Of a DNA stretch of 16,956 nucleotides, positions 8,407-16,175 are shown piece by piece; the stretch's first letter is position 1; each line of letters starts with the position of its first letter. Source of the DNA: Flavobacteriales bacterium (GTDB lineage Bacteria > Bacteroidota > Bacteroidia > Flavobacteriales_D > Crocinitomicaceae); assembly GCA_947462695.1 (NCBI GenBank), contig CANHQC010000006.1:1-16956 (forward strand), given 5' to 3'. The position numbers and the translations under genes were made by a program. The notes below the pieces were generated by a model, which was not told where the DNA came from, did not search any database, and worked only from the letters and a program-made list of their open reading frames with translations.

Positions 8407-9180
8407 ATGTCAGAAGCAATTCATCAAGGTTATGTTCATGCGGACATTCAAGAAAATGGCGTTGCCGTAATTGAATTTGGACATCCATTGAGTAATTCAC
8501 TCCCAGGAAAAATCTTACAGCTTTTAGCAGATAAAATAACCGAATTAGGTAAGGATAATGCCGTTAAGGTTATCCTTCTTAGATCCGGTGGGGAAAAAGC
8601 GTTTTGTGCAGGAGCAAGTTTCGATGAACTCATTTCAATTAACGACCTTGAGACCGGGCATCACTTTTTCTCTGGATTTGCAAAAGTCATCAATGCGTGC
8701 CGAAAAGCCCCTAAATTTATTATTGGTCGCGTGCAAGGAAAAGCAGTTGGTGGTGGAGTAGGATTGGCTTCAGCTGTAGATTATTGCCTCGCCACAAAAT
8801 ATGCCGATGTTAAATTATCAGAATTGGCTGTCGGTATCGGGCCATTTGTTGTAGGTCCAGCTGTGGAACGAAAAATAGGTCTTTCAGCTATGAGTGAATT
8901 GGCCATTAACGCTACCGAATGGCGTACGGCAGATTGGGCAAAGAAGAAGGGGTTGTTTACGGACGTATTTGATTCTGAAGAAGAGATGGATGCCGAAATT
9001 GACCGCCTCGCGAATCAATTGGCCAAATCAAATCCCGAAGCAATGTCCATGTTGAAAAAAGTATTTTGGCAAGGGACAGAGCACTGGGATGACTTACTGG
9101 CGGAACGTGCAGGAATGAGTGGGCATTTGGTGTTGAGTGATTTTACCATCAATGCCATCAATGCATTCAAAAAGAAATAA
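8407..9180 (+). CDS. Enoyl-CoA hydratase/isomerase (crotonase) family protein
   Basis: The 257-residue protein has the crotonase fold markers. One oxyanion-hole segment is SGGEKAFCAGASFDEL at about 60-75. The second is GRVQGKAVGGGVGLAS at about 107-122. Of the two catalytic glutamates of classic enoyl-CoA hydratase, the first is replaced by glycine (Gly119 in GGGVGLAS). The second is kept as Glu139 (KLSELAVGIGP). This arrangement resembles bacterial methylglutaconyl-CoA hydratase of leucine degradation (LiuC type) more than classic hydratase, but I cannot fix the substrate. The end contains FKKK. It follows the RRM gene by 29 bases and is the last gene before a 221-bp intergenic region. That region holds the rplM promoter. 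Confidence 0.85.
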   Translation: MSEAIHQGYVHADIQENGVAVIEFGHPLSNSLPGKILQLLADKITELGKDNAVKVILLRSGGEKAFCAGASFDELISINDLETGHHFFSGFAKVINACRKAPKFIIGRVQGKAVGGGVGLASAVDYCLATKYADVKLSELAVGIGPFVVGPAVERKIGLSAMSELAINATEWRTADWAKKKGLFTDVFDSEEEMDAEIDRLANQLAKSNPEAMSMLKKVFWQGTEHWDDLLAERAGMSGHLVLSDFTINAINAFKKK

Positions 9181-9328
9181 CCATTATTAGGAATTAGTCC
9201 AGCAGTTATCCATTTTCTGTTGACTTCATTTTGCACTATTTATGATTGAATAGCTGCCTCTGAATCGGATCATTTTATTCCATCATTATTTTTAGTGATA
9301 AATCCAACCGCTTTTTTTGAAAAAGGAT

Positions 9329-9358
9329 TTGTTAATAAAAATAGAAATCATATCTTTG
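9329..9358 (+). promoter_or_regulatory. Promoter of the rplM-rpsI-(rpsB-tsf) operon
   Basis: A -33 element TTG (9329-9331, within TTTG) is followed after 19 bases by TATCTTTG (9351-9358), an exact match to TAnnTTTG. Transcription would start around 9364-9366 and leave a leader of about 37 nt before the GTG start of rplM. The 221-bp gap from 9181 to this point otherwise shows only AT-rich sequence. Confidence 0.85.
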
Positions 9359-9401
9359 CACCCCCAATTTAGGGATATTGTCTTATTTTAATTAAAGTAG
9401 T

Positions 9402-9857
9402 GTGAATACATTAAGTTACAAAACCGTTTCCGCCAACAAGGCAACCGCGAACAAAAAGTGGTTAGTGGTGGATGCTGAAGGCCAGACTGTTGGTCGTTTA
9501 GCAAGTAAGGTGGCGAAGATTATTCGAGGTAAACACAAGACGAATTTCACTCCTCATGCTGACTGTGGTGATAACGTAATCGTTATCAATGCAGAGAAGG
9601 TTTCTTTTTCGGGAACTAAGTTAGTAGACAAAGAGTACGTTCGTTACACGGGTTACCCGGGTGGACAACGCATCACCACCGCACAGGATATGTTGAAAAA
9701 ACACCCTGAGCGATTGATTGAGAAAGCTGTAAAAGGTATGTTGCCGAAAAACAAGCTTGGTCGTCAGTTGTATACGAATCTAAAAGTATATACTGGTACA
9801 GAGCACAAACATGAAGCGCAACAACCGGAAGTATTTAATCTTGATACATTCAAATAA
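9402..9857 (+). CDS. rplM: 50S ribosomal protein L13 (uL13)
   Basis: The 151-residue protein matches L13 along its length: [68 protein letters not shown], and the [13 protein letters not shown] region near the end. L13 is an early-assembly large-subunit protein. The start must be GTG: an in-frame TAA lies at 9393-9395, and no ATG occurs between it and the conserved N-terminus. It is the first gene of the operon and ends two bases before rpsI. Confidence 0.97.
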   Translation: MNTLSYKTVSANKATANKKWLVVDAEGQTVGRLASKVAKIIRGKHKTNFTPHADCGDNVIVINAEKVSFSGTKLVDKEYVRYTGYPGGQRITTAQDMLKKHPERLIEKAVKGMLPKNKLGRQLYTNLKVYTGTEHKHEAQQPEVFNLDTFK

Positions 9858-9859
9858 GC

Positions 9860-10246
9860 ATGGAAATCGTTAACACATTAGGAAGAAGAAAAACGTCTGT
9901 TGCACGTGTTTACTTGTCAAAAGGAACAGGTAAAGTAATTGTGAACAACAAGGATTATAAAGTTGCATTTCCAGTTGCTGTATTGCAATCTAAAATCGAA
10001 CAACCATTTGCTTTAACAAATACTGCTGGCCAGTACGATGTAAAAATAAATGTGTTTGGTGGAGGAATCAACGGTCAAGCTGAGGCTATCCGTTTAGGAA
10101 TTGCACGTGCATTAGTAGAAATAGCTGCAGAAAACAAACCGTTGTTGAAAGCTGAAGGATTGATGACGCGTGATCCACGAATGGTGGAGCGTAAAAAACC
10201 TGGACAGCCGAAAGCACGTAAGAAATTCCAGTTCTCTAAACGTTAA
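9860..10246 (+). CDS. rpsI: 30S ribosomal protein S9 (uS9)
   Basis: The 128-residue protein has the S9 hallmarks NTLGRRKTSVARVY, GTGKVIVN, FGGGINGQAEAIRLGIARAL and the C-terminus KARKKFQFSKR. The basic SKR tail is the part that reaches the P-site tRNA in known structures. The start is two bases after the rplM stop, the usual L13-S9 pair. Length is standard. Confidence 0.98.
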   Translation: MEIVNTLGRRKTSVARVYLSKGTGKVIVNNKDYKVAFPVAVLQSKIEQPFALTNTAGQYDVKINVFGGGINGQAEAIRLGIARALVEIAAENKPLLKAEGLMTRDPRMVERKKPGQPKARKKFQFSKR

Positions 10247-10259
10247 GAGTATTAGGCAA

Positions 10260-10340
10260 TTGTTTAGTATCCAAACGCAGTGTACCCTTCAACTTCAATT
10301 GAACCCACTGCCGTTGATTAAACAAGTCTGCTAGTCAGAC
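10260..10340 (+). promoter_or_regulatory. Structured RNA leader before rpsB (candidate S2 autoregulatory element)
   Basis: The gap between rpsI and rpsB folds on paper into two hairpins. Hairpin 1: TTGTTTAGT (10260-10268) pairs with ATTAAACAA (10317-10325), with one G-U. After an internal loop, AACGCAGTG (10274-10282) pairs with CACTGC-C-GTT (10306-10315) with one bulged C. A small inner stem TTCAA/TTGAA lies at 10288-10292 and 10299-10303. Hairpin 2: GTCTG/CAGAC with a 5-base loop (10326-10340). No U-run follows, so it is not an intrinsic terminator. No -7 element is present in the gap. It therefore probably acts on read-through mRNA, perhaps as a binding site for S2. The pairing is seen; the role is inferred. 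Confidence 0.5.
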
Positions 10341-10370
10341 AGCGAATGTAAACAGTTAAAAAGTAAAAAA

Positions 10371-11138
10371 ATGTCAAAAGTAAATTTCGAAAGTTTATTA
10401 GAAGCAGGTGTTCATTTCGGACACTTAAAAAGAAAATGGAATCCGGCAATGGCGCCGTATATTTTCGAGGAAAAGAAAGGTATTCACATTATCGATCTCA
10501 ATAAGACAATTGCACACCTCGATCAGGCATGTGCAGCCATGAAGCAAATTGCACGTTCCGGAAAGAAAGTTCTTTTTGTTGCAACTAAAAAACAAGCGAA
10601 AGAAATTGTTGCCCAAAAGGTAGCAGAAATCAACATGCCATTCGTTACAGAACGTTGGTCAGGTGGAATGTTAACTAACTTCCAAACAACACGTAAGTCC
10701 ATCCGCAAAATGACGACCATTGATAAAATGAAGTCTGATGGTACATGGGAAACATTGAACAAGCGTGAGCGTTTATTCAAAACTCGTCAACGTGAGAAAC
10801 TTGAAAAGAACTTCGGTTCGATTGCTGAAATGACTCGTCAGCCAGCAGCGATTTTCTTGGTTGATATTTTGAAAGAACACATCGCATTAAGCGAAGCTAA
10901 ACGATTGAACATTCCAACGTTTGCGATGGTTGATACCAATTCTAATCCAAAACTAGTTGATTTCCCAATTCCAGCAAATGATGATGCGACAAAGTCCATC
11001 TCATTAATCTTGGATGCGATTTGTGGGGCAATCAAGGAAGGACTAGATGACCGTAAAAACACGAAAGTGGCGGATAAAGATGAAGTAACTGAAGAAGTAG
11101 TTGCAACTGAAGTATCTACTGAAGAGAACAAAGATTAA
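10371..11138 (+). CDS. rpsB: 30S ribosomal protein S2 (uS2)
   Basis: The 255-residue protein shows the S2 family hallmarks LLEAGVHFGHLKRKWNP, YIFEEKKGIHIIDL, VLFVATKKQAKE, ERWSGGMLTNFQT and NIPTFAMVDTNS near the end. It joins late to the small subunit near the head-body junction. The C-terminal tail is acidic (DEVTEEVVATEVSTEENKD), a common variable extension. It is preceded by a structured intergenic RNA and followed after 20 bases by tsf, the standard rpsB-tsf pair. Confidence 0.97.
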   Translation: MSKVNFESLLEAGVHFGHLKRKWNPAMAPYIFEEKKGIHIIDLNKTIAHLDQACAAMKQIARSGKKVLFVATKKQAKEIVAQKVAEINMPFVTERWSGGMLTNFQTTRKSIRKMTTIDKMKSDGTWETLNKRERLFKTRQREKLEKNFGSIAEMTRQPAAIFLVDILKEHIALSEAKRLNIPTFAMVDTNSNPKLVDFPIPANDDATKSISLILDAICGAIKEGLDDRKNTKVADKDEVTEEVVATEVSTEENKD

Positions 11139-11158
11139 TTAATAGAAAATTTAATATC

Positions 11159-11989
11159 ATGGCAATTACAGCTGCAGATGTAAATAAACTTCGCCAACAA
11201 ACAGGTGCCGGAATGATGGACTGTAAAAATGCGTTGGTTGAATCAAACGGAGATTTTGAAGCAGCAATCGATATCCTTCGTAAGAAAGGACAAAAGATTG
11301 CAGCGAAGCGAGGTGAAAATGATGCACGTGAAGGATTAATTATTTCACAAGCATCAGCTGAAGGTAACTACGGTGTTGTTTTAACCTTAAACTGTGAAAC
11401 AGATTTCGTAGCTAAGAACGACGGATATCAAGCACTTGTTCAATCATTAGTTGATTTAGCGCTTGCTCACAAGCCATCGACAATTGATGAACTTAAGGCG
11501 TTGAAATACGACGATAGATTGACTGTAGACGAGAAAATCACTGAGCAAATCGGTGTGATTGGTGAGAAACTAGATCTTTCTAACTATGGTACAATTGAAG
11601 CAGCTCGAGTAGTAGCTTACAATCACCCTGGAAACCAATTAGCTACGTTAGTTGGTTTGAACAGTGGTTCAGCAACAGCAGAAGACGCAGGAAAACAAGT
11701 AGCTATGCAAGTAGCAGCAATGAATCCGATCGCGTTGAATAAAGATGGCGTTGATGCACGTACAATTGAGCGTGAAATCGAGGTAGGTAAGGACTTAGCT
11801 ATTCAAGAAGGAAAACCTGCTGATATGGCTGAGAAAATTGCTATGGGTCGATTGAATAAGTTTTTCCAAGAGAACACGCTACTAAGTCAAGCGTTTGTTC
11901 GTGACAATAAAATGACTGTTGAGCAATTCCTTGCGAGTGCTGAAAACGGTTTAACGGTTACGGAATTTAAACGATTCTCATTGAGTTAA
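11159..11989 (+). CDS. tsf: Elongation factor Ts
   Basis: The nucleotide-exchange factor for EF-Tu has 276 residues. The N-terminal UBA-like domain carries VNKLRQQTGAGMMDCKNAL, including the conserved TGAGMMDCK signature that docks on EF-Tu. The core contains TLNCETDFVAKND and later VAMQVAAMNP, followed by KFFQENTLLSQAFVRD near the C-terminus. Length is typical of Bacteroidota EF-Ts. It is the last gene of the L13-S9-S2-EF-Ts block and ends just before a strong intrinsic terminator. Confidence 0.97.
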   Translation: MAITAADVNKLRQQTGAGMMDCKNALVESNGDFEAAIDILRKKGQKIAAKRGENDAREGLIISQASAEGNYGVVLTLNCETDFVAKNDGYQALVQSLVDLALAHKPSTIDELKALKYDDRLTVDEKITEQIGVIGEKLDLSNYGTIEAARVVAYNHPGNQLATLVGLNSGSATAEDAGKQVAMQVAAMNPIALNKDGVDARTIEREIEVGKDLAIQEGKPADMAEKIAMGRLNKFFQENTLLSQAFVRDNKMTVEQFLASAENGLTVTEFKRFSLS

Positions 11990-11998
11990 TCACTATAT

Positions 11999-12032
11999 AA
12001 AAAAGGCTATCGGTAACGATAGCCTTTTTTTT
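11999..12032 (+). terminator. Intrinsic terminator after tsf
   Basis: GGCTATCG (12005-12012) pairs perfectly with CGATAGCC (12017-12024) around a GTAA tetraloop of the GNRA class. It is followed by a run of eight T bases and preceded by six A bases. This is a textbook terminator that closes the rplM-tsf unit. Confidence 0.93.
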
Positions 12033-12068
12033 GTGCACAATAATTACAAAAACCATTAGATTAGTCCC

Positions 12069-12779
12069 ATGATGAAATACAATCGAATTCTATTAAAACT
12101 GAGCGGAGAATCCCTGATGGGCGAAAAGCAGTTCGGTATTGATAACAGCAGACTTTCGCAGTACGCGAATCAAATTAAAGAAATCCACGATTTAGGGGTG
12201 GAAATTGCTATTGTCATTGGCGGTGGGAATATATTCCGAGGTGTACAAGCGGAAGAAGGAGGTATGGATCGTACGCATGGTGATTATATGGGTATGTTAG
12301 CTACGATGATTAATTCTATGGCGTTGCAGTCAGCCCTTGAAACAGTCGGATTGAAGACCCGATTACAATCAGCGATTGAAATGAAAGAAATTGCTGAACC
12401 GTATGTTAGACGTCGAGCTGTACGTCACTTGGAAAAGGGAAGAGTAGTCATTTTTGGAGCGGGAACAGGTAATCCATTTTTTACTACTGATTCAGCGGCA
12501 TCCTTGCGAGCAATTGAAATCAATGCAGACGTCATTTTGAAAGGTACACGGGTTGATGGAATTTACACGGCTGATCCATTTAAAGATCCAACAGCAAAGA
12601 AATACGATATTATATCATTTGATGATGTCTATTCAAAAGACTTGAAGGTGATGGACATGACAGCGTTTACGTTGTGTAAAGAAAATGACCTTCCGATTAT
12701 CGTTTTTGACATGGATACGCCAGGGAATTTAGTTCGTTTATTAAAAGGCGATCAGGTCGGAACGATTGTACGAAACTAG
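12069..12779 (+). CDS. pyrH: UMP kinase
   Basis: This hexameric bacterial UMP kinase makes UDP from UMP and ATP. The 236-residue protein shows KLSGESLMG (nucleotide-binding start), [42 protein letters not shown] and [11 protein letters not shown], all signatures of the amino-acid-kinase fold family. Length is standard. Two consecutive ATG codons open the gene (12069 and 12072), and either could be used. It follows the tsf terminator by 36 bases and precedes frr, the conserved pyrH-frr order. No convincing promoter of its own was found. Confidence 0.96.
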   Translation: MMKYNRILLKLSGESLMGEKQFGIDNSRLSQYANQIKEIHDLGVEIAIVIGGGNIFRGVQAEEGGMDRTHGDYMGMLATMINSMALQSALETVGLKTRLQSAIEMKEIAEPYVRRRAVRHLEKGRVVIFGAGTGNPFFTTDSAASLRAIEINADVILKGTRVDGIYTADPFKDPTAKKYDIISFDDVYSKDLKVMDMTAFTLCKENDLPIIVFDMDTPGNLVRLLKGDQVGTIVRN

Positions 12780-12794
12780 AAAATCTTATTTTTG
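12766..12794 (+). promoter_or_regulatory. Internal promoter for frr inside the end of pyrH
   Basis: A TTG (12766-12768) within the last codons of pyrH is followed after 18 bases by TATTTTTG (12787-12794), an exact TAnnTTTG match with optimal spacing. The frr start at 12811 lies 16 bases downstream. frr could thus be transcribed independently of pyrH. Confidence 0.7.
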
Positions 12795-12810
12795 CACAAA
12801 ACTGTTTATC

Positions 12811-13374
12811 ATGGTAGAGGACGTTCAATTGATTTACGACGAGTTCAAGGCTTCTAATCAGAAGTCAATGGCACATTTGGAGAATGAATTAACTAAAATA
12901 CGCGCTGGCAAGGCTACACCTTCAATGTTGAATGGCGTTATGGTTGATTATTACGGTTCACCGACTGCAATACAGCAAGTTGCAAATATTTCTACAATGG
13001 ACGCACGCACAATTACAGTGCAGCCATGGGAAAAAAACATGTTGAATGAAATCGCCAAAGGAATCATCAATTCGAATCTTGGCTTTGCACCTCAAAACAA
13101 TGGTGAGGTATTGATTATTTCTGTTCCCCCTTTAACAGAGGAACGTCGACGCGAACTGGCGAAAAAAGCAAAAGCTGAAGGAGAACATGCGAAAGTAGGA
13201 ATACGAAATAATCGCAAGGATTCACTTGATATGTTGAAGGACCTAAAAAACGATGGATTGTCAGAAGATTTGTTTAAAGACGCAGAAGAGGAAATTCAGC
13301 AAATCACGAATGGATTTTCTAAGAAAGTGGATGAACTGATCGATTTGAAAGAAAAAGAAATCATGACGATCTGA
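12811..13374 (+). CDS. frr: Ribosome recycling factor
   Basis: RRF, together with EF-G, splits the post-termination ribosome. From the ATG at 12811 the protein has 187 residues, the usual length. A longer reading from 12766 would add 15 residues that overlap pyrH and the promoter. Hallmarks are ENELTKIRAGKATPSML, VDYYGSPTAIQQVANIS, ITVQPWEK, AIAKGI-like NEIAKGIINSNLG, and VPPLTEERRRELAKKAK, followed by VGIRNNRKDSLDMLKDL. It is the last plus-strand gene before a convergent minus-strand gene, whose stop lies only 15 bases away. Confidence 0.97.
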   Translation: MVEDVQLIYDEFKASNQKSMAHLENELTKIRAGKATPSMLNGVMVDYYGSPTAIQQVANISTMDARTITVQPWEKNMLNEIAKGIINSNLGFAPQNNGEVLIISVPPLTEERRRELAKKAKAEGEHAKVGIRNNRKDSLDMLKDLKNDGLSEDLFKDAEEEIQQITNGFSKKVDELIDLKEKEIMTI

Positions 13375-13389
13375 TTTCGGATTTCCGTT

Positions 13390-14556
13390 TTATTTTACCA
13401 TCACTTCAACACGCCTATTTGCTTGTATTTCTTGCTCATTTTTAGGCTTAGGATATATTGGTTTCGAATTGCCGAAGCCCTTCGTTGACAGTCGATCTTT
13501 TTGAATCCCATTTTCAATCAAGTAACGCATCACACTTTTTGCGCGTTCATCAGACATGCGCTGACTCGACGGTGTATTTGGTCCTACTGCGTAGACATGT
13601 CCGTGAATTTCGATAGCTATTTCAGCATTCATTGCCATAAAATCACGCAGTCGAATGAGTTTTGGTAGCGCACCATCCGTAAAAAGATCCGTTCCTGCTC
13701 GAAATTCAATTTCATCGAGTTGAAATGATTTTCCCTTGCTGATGGGATCCATATAGATGGTAATTTCTTGTTTGTCCTTATTTGTCAAGGATTCGATTTT
13801 ATCAATAAAGAAATATCCTTTTGCATCACATTTAATTGATGCCTTACCTGATCGAGTAACCGTAGCCAAAATATCGGTGCCGTAATAAGCTGCAGTAACG
13901 TCTTTTACTCCTTCAACCACCACAGAGGCAACTATTGGTTGCTTAGTTATGGCATCTCGAACAGCAATATGTACCATTGGGGAATAATTGTCTACACGCG
14001 TATCGACAATTTGTTTTTCGACTTGAGGAACTGATGTTCCAGTGAATACCACATTGTAAGAAACGATTTCGGTACTTTTTTCCTGTGCGAGTAACACAAG
14101 AAAAACGGTCTCACCTTGCTCAAGTGAAAGGGGAGGAAGGGATTCATTTTCAGTTTTAGCAATTCGAATGGTACCGCCTTCTCGAACTTGCATTTGTCCA
14201 ATTCTGCTCACCGAACCTTTTTCAATGGTTTCACACAAGGACTTTTTATTTCCTTTGAATACAATTAACTGTAATTCACCTTTCGGGATTTTGGCTTCAA
14301 AATAAAATTGACCAGCACTTTTAGCAGTGAAGGATAGCCAAATGGCATTTTCGCTTAGGAACATGGCATCTGAATACCCGACTAGGTCTGTCTTTTTTCC
14401 GATTTCACCCGTAAATTTCGTAGAATATGAACCTGAATTGACCAATTCAATGGCACCTTCACAGTCGGACAAATGACCACTGGTAGCATCATCCGACTGT
14501 GAAAAAGACGAAAAATGCGTAAGGACAATGACTAGGACTATGAAATACGGTTTCAT
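13390..14556 (-). CDS. Secreted multidomain protein with a C-terminal OmpA-like domain
   Basis: The 388-residue protein has a signal peptide MKPYFIVLVIVLTHFSSFSQ. An N-terminal beta domain at about residues 28-175 starts with DCEGAIELVNSGSYS and contains NAIWLSFTAKSAGQFYFE, similar to pre-peptidase-like domains. A carboxypeptidase-regulatory-like domain follows at about 190-270 (HIAVRDAITKQPIVASVVVEG). The OmpA-like domain spans about 285-388 (LIRLRDFMAMN, IEIHGHVYAVG, SDERAKSVMRYLIENGI, RLSTKGFGNSKP, NRRVEVMV). OmpA domains normally bind peptidoglycan. Here the usual GHTD motif reads GHVY, so the ligand-binding aspartate is replaced by Tyr322, although Arg338 in SDERA is kept. The protein is probably periplasmic or tied to the outer membrane. 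It lies downstream of the DUF4403-like gene on the same strand but has its own -7 element. Confidence 0.85.
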   Translation of the reverse strand: MKPYFIVLVIVLTHFSSFSQSDDATSGHLSDCEGAIELVNSGSYSTKFTGEIGKKTDLVGYSDAMFLSENAIWLSFTAKSAGQFYFEAKIPKGELQLIVFKGNKKSLCETIEKGSVSRIGQMQVREGGTIRIAKTENESLPPLSLEQGETVFLVLLAQEKSTEIVSYNVVFTGTSVPQVEKQIVDTRVDNYSPMVHIAVRDAITKQPIVASVVVEGVKDVTAAYYGTDILATVTRSGKASIKCDAKGYFFIDKIESLTNKDKQEITIYMDPISKGKSFQLDEIEFRAGTDLFTDGALPKLIRLRDFMAMNAEIAIEIHGHVYAVGPNTPSSQRMSDERAKSVMRYLIENGIQKDRLSTKGFGNSKPIYPKPKNEQEIQANRRVEVMVK

Positions 14557-14564
14557 GTGTGTAT

Positions 14565-14572
14565 CAAATGTA
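14565..14572 (-). promoter_or_regulatory. Bacteroidota -7 promoter element for the OmpA-like gene
   Basis: Read on the minus strand the sequence is TACATTTG, an exact TAnnTTTG match ending 8 bases before the ATG at 14556. No TTG was found at the proper distance upstream. The leader would be very short. It is tentative. Confidence 0.4.
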
Positions 14573-14667
14573 CGAAAAAATGTGCGTGTCTGGCTTCGAT
14601 ATATTGTTAAGTGAATGTTCTGTGTATACCACTGATCAAAATCATTACCACAGTGAATAACGGAAGG

Positions 14668-16095
14668 TTAATTGGAAAGTTTCAATTGCCCACTTAGCCT
14701 TAAAAAAGCCTTCAAATAATCATTTGTTGCGTCGATATGAACTACGTTAATTGAACTAACTCCTCCGGAAAGATGAATGCCATCAGTAACTGAACTGTTC
14801 AGTGCTTGTTCAATTTCCTTTTTTAGGTCAGCTAGTAACGGAGCAGCGGGAATGGTTAATGCAGCAGTTAGTTCGTTCGAAATGGTTTTTGCGTATATTT
14901 TAGCAAGAAGGGTGAATAGCTTTTTTTTGAAGTAAACGTGATGAATCAGGTCAGGAAAAAAGAGTTGCTGTGTTGAATCTTCCAAGCAAGGTGTTCCAAT
15001 TAATTTTAACGTGCCTTTTAAATCACCTGAAAAGAAGACATCTATCCTCATTTTTGAGGTGGATGTTGGATTTGTGCGAATGGAATCTAGCCGGATCTTT
15101 TTATTCTTTATGGAGATGATTTCTTTCGATAACGCTTCTGTTATAAATGAACTTAGCGAATCGTATCCTAAATGGAGTTGAATGGTTAAATCATAGCCTT
15201 TCCTTTCTGAAATAGGCGATAACGGAGGCAGTGAACGTAACTTTTTCTCAGTAGTTGCTGTGAAAAACTCAGGAGTCGCTTTCAATTCAACGGGGAAGTT
15301 CAGTTTGTTTTGATGAAATGAATGAGTACCAATTCCAAGTGAGTTAACGTTTAAGTGCATGTAACCATATGATGGGATTGAAATTGGAAGAGCGAGCGCG
15401 CTCCACGCTTCTTGTACGTCATTCACGATGTTCACCGCTTCTATTTTTTCATCGATTTCTTCTGAAACCACTGTTAATTCAGTAGTAAGTTCTTTTCTTA
15501 ACCGGTCAGTAATGTCAATTGATGCTATTGTTAACGCACAAGGATCGATTAAATCCACTTGATTAAGTCTTGTTGAAGAGGATAATCGGTAGTCTGCCAA
15601 GAGATCAACTTTAGTGGTAAATCCAATTTCAGCCTTTCGTTTCGCTTCATCAATGCCGCAAGATCCTTTGATACGAGGCGTTAAACAAGTCCCTTTTTCA
15701 TTTAGTAAATAAGAACATTTGGGGCAATAATTAATCCTTAAGTCATACTCGAGCAAGGAAGAAAACGTTAATTCACTTCCCTTACCAAGAAAATTAATTG
15801 GTTTTCGATCGGCATTAAGTTCAAAACTAACTCCCTCACACGACCAGTTAGCTGATTGAAAATGGGTTGGAACTGCATCATTGAGCTTTTTGAAATACTG
15901 CGGAAGGTTGATAGACACATCAATAGATGCATACGACTGATTCAACGCATTTAATGCTGATTTTTCTTGTGCTGTTTTTACCTGAAGAAAGGTGGCAATT
16001 TCAGTCGTTTTGGGTTGACATGAACTCACGATGAAAAGGACATGTAGCCAGATCAAAAAGGAACGAAAGAAATGGCTGATACTCGAGTTTTTCAC
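14668..16095 (-). CDS. DUF4403-like lipoprotein
   Basis: From a GTG at 16095 the protein has 475 residues with a lipoprotein signal: positive residues at the N-terminus, a core FLIWLHVLFIV, and lipobox VSSC with Cys26. Longer readings to 16257 overlap the divergent lipoprotein gene and its promoter. They also place the signal sequence too far inside, so I reject them; ATGs at 16131-16134 remain possible. Family-like features are EAWSALALPISIPSYGYMHL at about 230-250, LRSLPPLSPISERKGYDL at about 285-300, and GDLKGTLKLIGTPC near 370, which match the domain of unknown function DUF4403 as I remember it. An unusual cluster CPKC with Cys137 and Cys146 lies at 124-146. The role is unknown; it is probably anchored in the outer membrane facing the periplasm. 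Confidence 0.75.
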   Translation of the reverse strand: MKNSSISHFFRSFLIWLHVLFIVSSCQPKTTEIATFLQVKTAQEKSALNALNQSYASIDVSINLPQYFKKLNDAVPTHFQSANWSCEGVSFELNADRKPINFLGKGSELTFSSLLEYDLRINYCPKCSYLLNEKGTCLTPRIKGSCGIDEAKRKAEIGFTTKVDLLADYRLSSSTRLNQVDLIDPCALTIASIDITDRLRKELTTELTVVSEEIDEKIEAVNIVNDVQEAWSALALPISIPSYGYMHLNVNSLGIGTHSFHQNKLNFPVELKATPEFFTATTEKKLRSLPPLSPISERKGYDLTIQLHLGYDSLSSFITEALSKEIISIKNKKIRLDSIRTNPTSTSKMRIDVFFSGDLKGTLKLIGTPCLEDSTQQLFFPDLIHHVYFKKKLFTLLAKIYAKTISNELTAALTIPAAPLLADLKKEIEQALNSSVTDGIHLSGGVSSINVVHIDATNDYLKAFLRLSGQLKLSN

Positions 16096-16117
16096 GTTAG
16101 CTAAAATATGGCTCACA

Positions 16118-16151
16118 TTGCAAAGATGCATCATAAAAAAATGTATTTTTG
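16118..16151 (+). promoter_or_regulatory. Promoter of the small cysteine-rich lipoprotein gene
   Basis: TTG (16118-16120) is followed after 23 bases by TATTTTTG (16144-16151), an exact -7 match with spacing at the upper end of the range. The start codon is 24 bases further on. A near-match CATCTTFG-like element in reverse at 16121-16128 (one mismatch from TAnnTTTG on the minus strand) may drive the divergent DUF4403-like gene from the same small region. Confidence 0.65.
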
Positions 16152-16175
16152 ACCTAACCATTAAAAAAAAATAAC

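Noticed and set aside
9300..9330. Hairpin AAATCC/GGATTT with inner T5/A5 pairs before the rplM promoter
   Set aside because: It has a six-base bulge, is AT-rich and is not followed by a T-run. It overlaps the -33 region, so it is probably chance in AT-rich promoter DNA.
12031..12064. TTG-N23-TAGATTAG as a promoter for pyrH
   Set aside because: The -7 half has a mismatch in the core TTTG, and it would place the transcript start at or after the first start codon.
13372..13396. CGGATTTCCG as a terminator between frr and the OmpA-like gene
   Set aside because: The stem is only three pairs with a usable loop, too weak to call.
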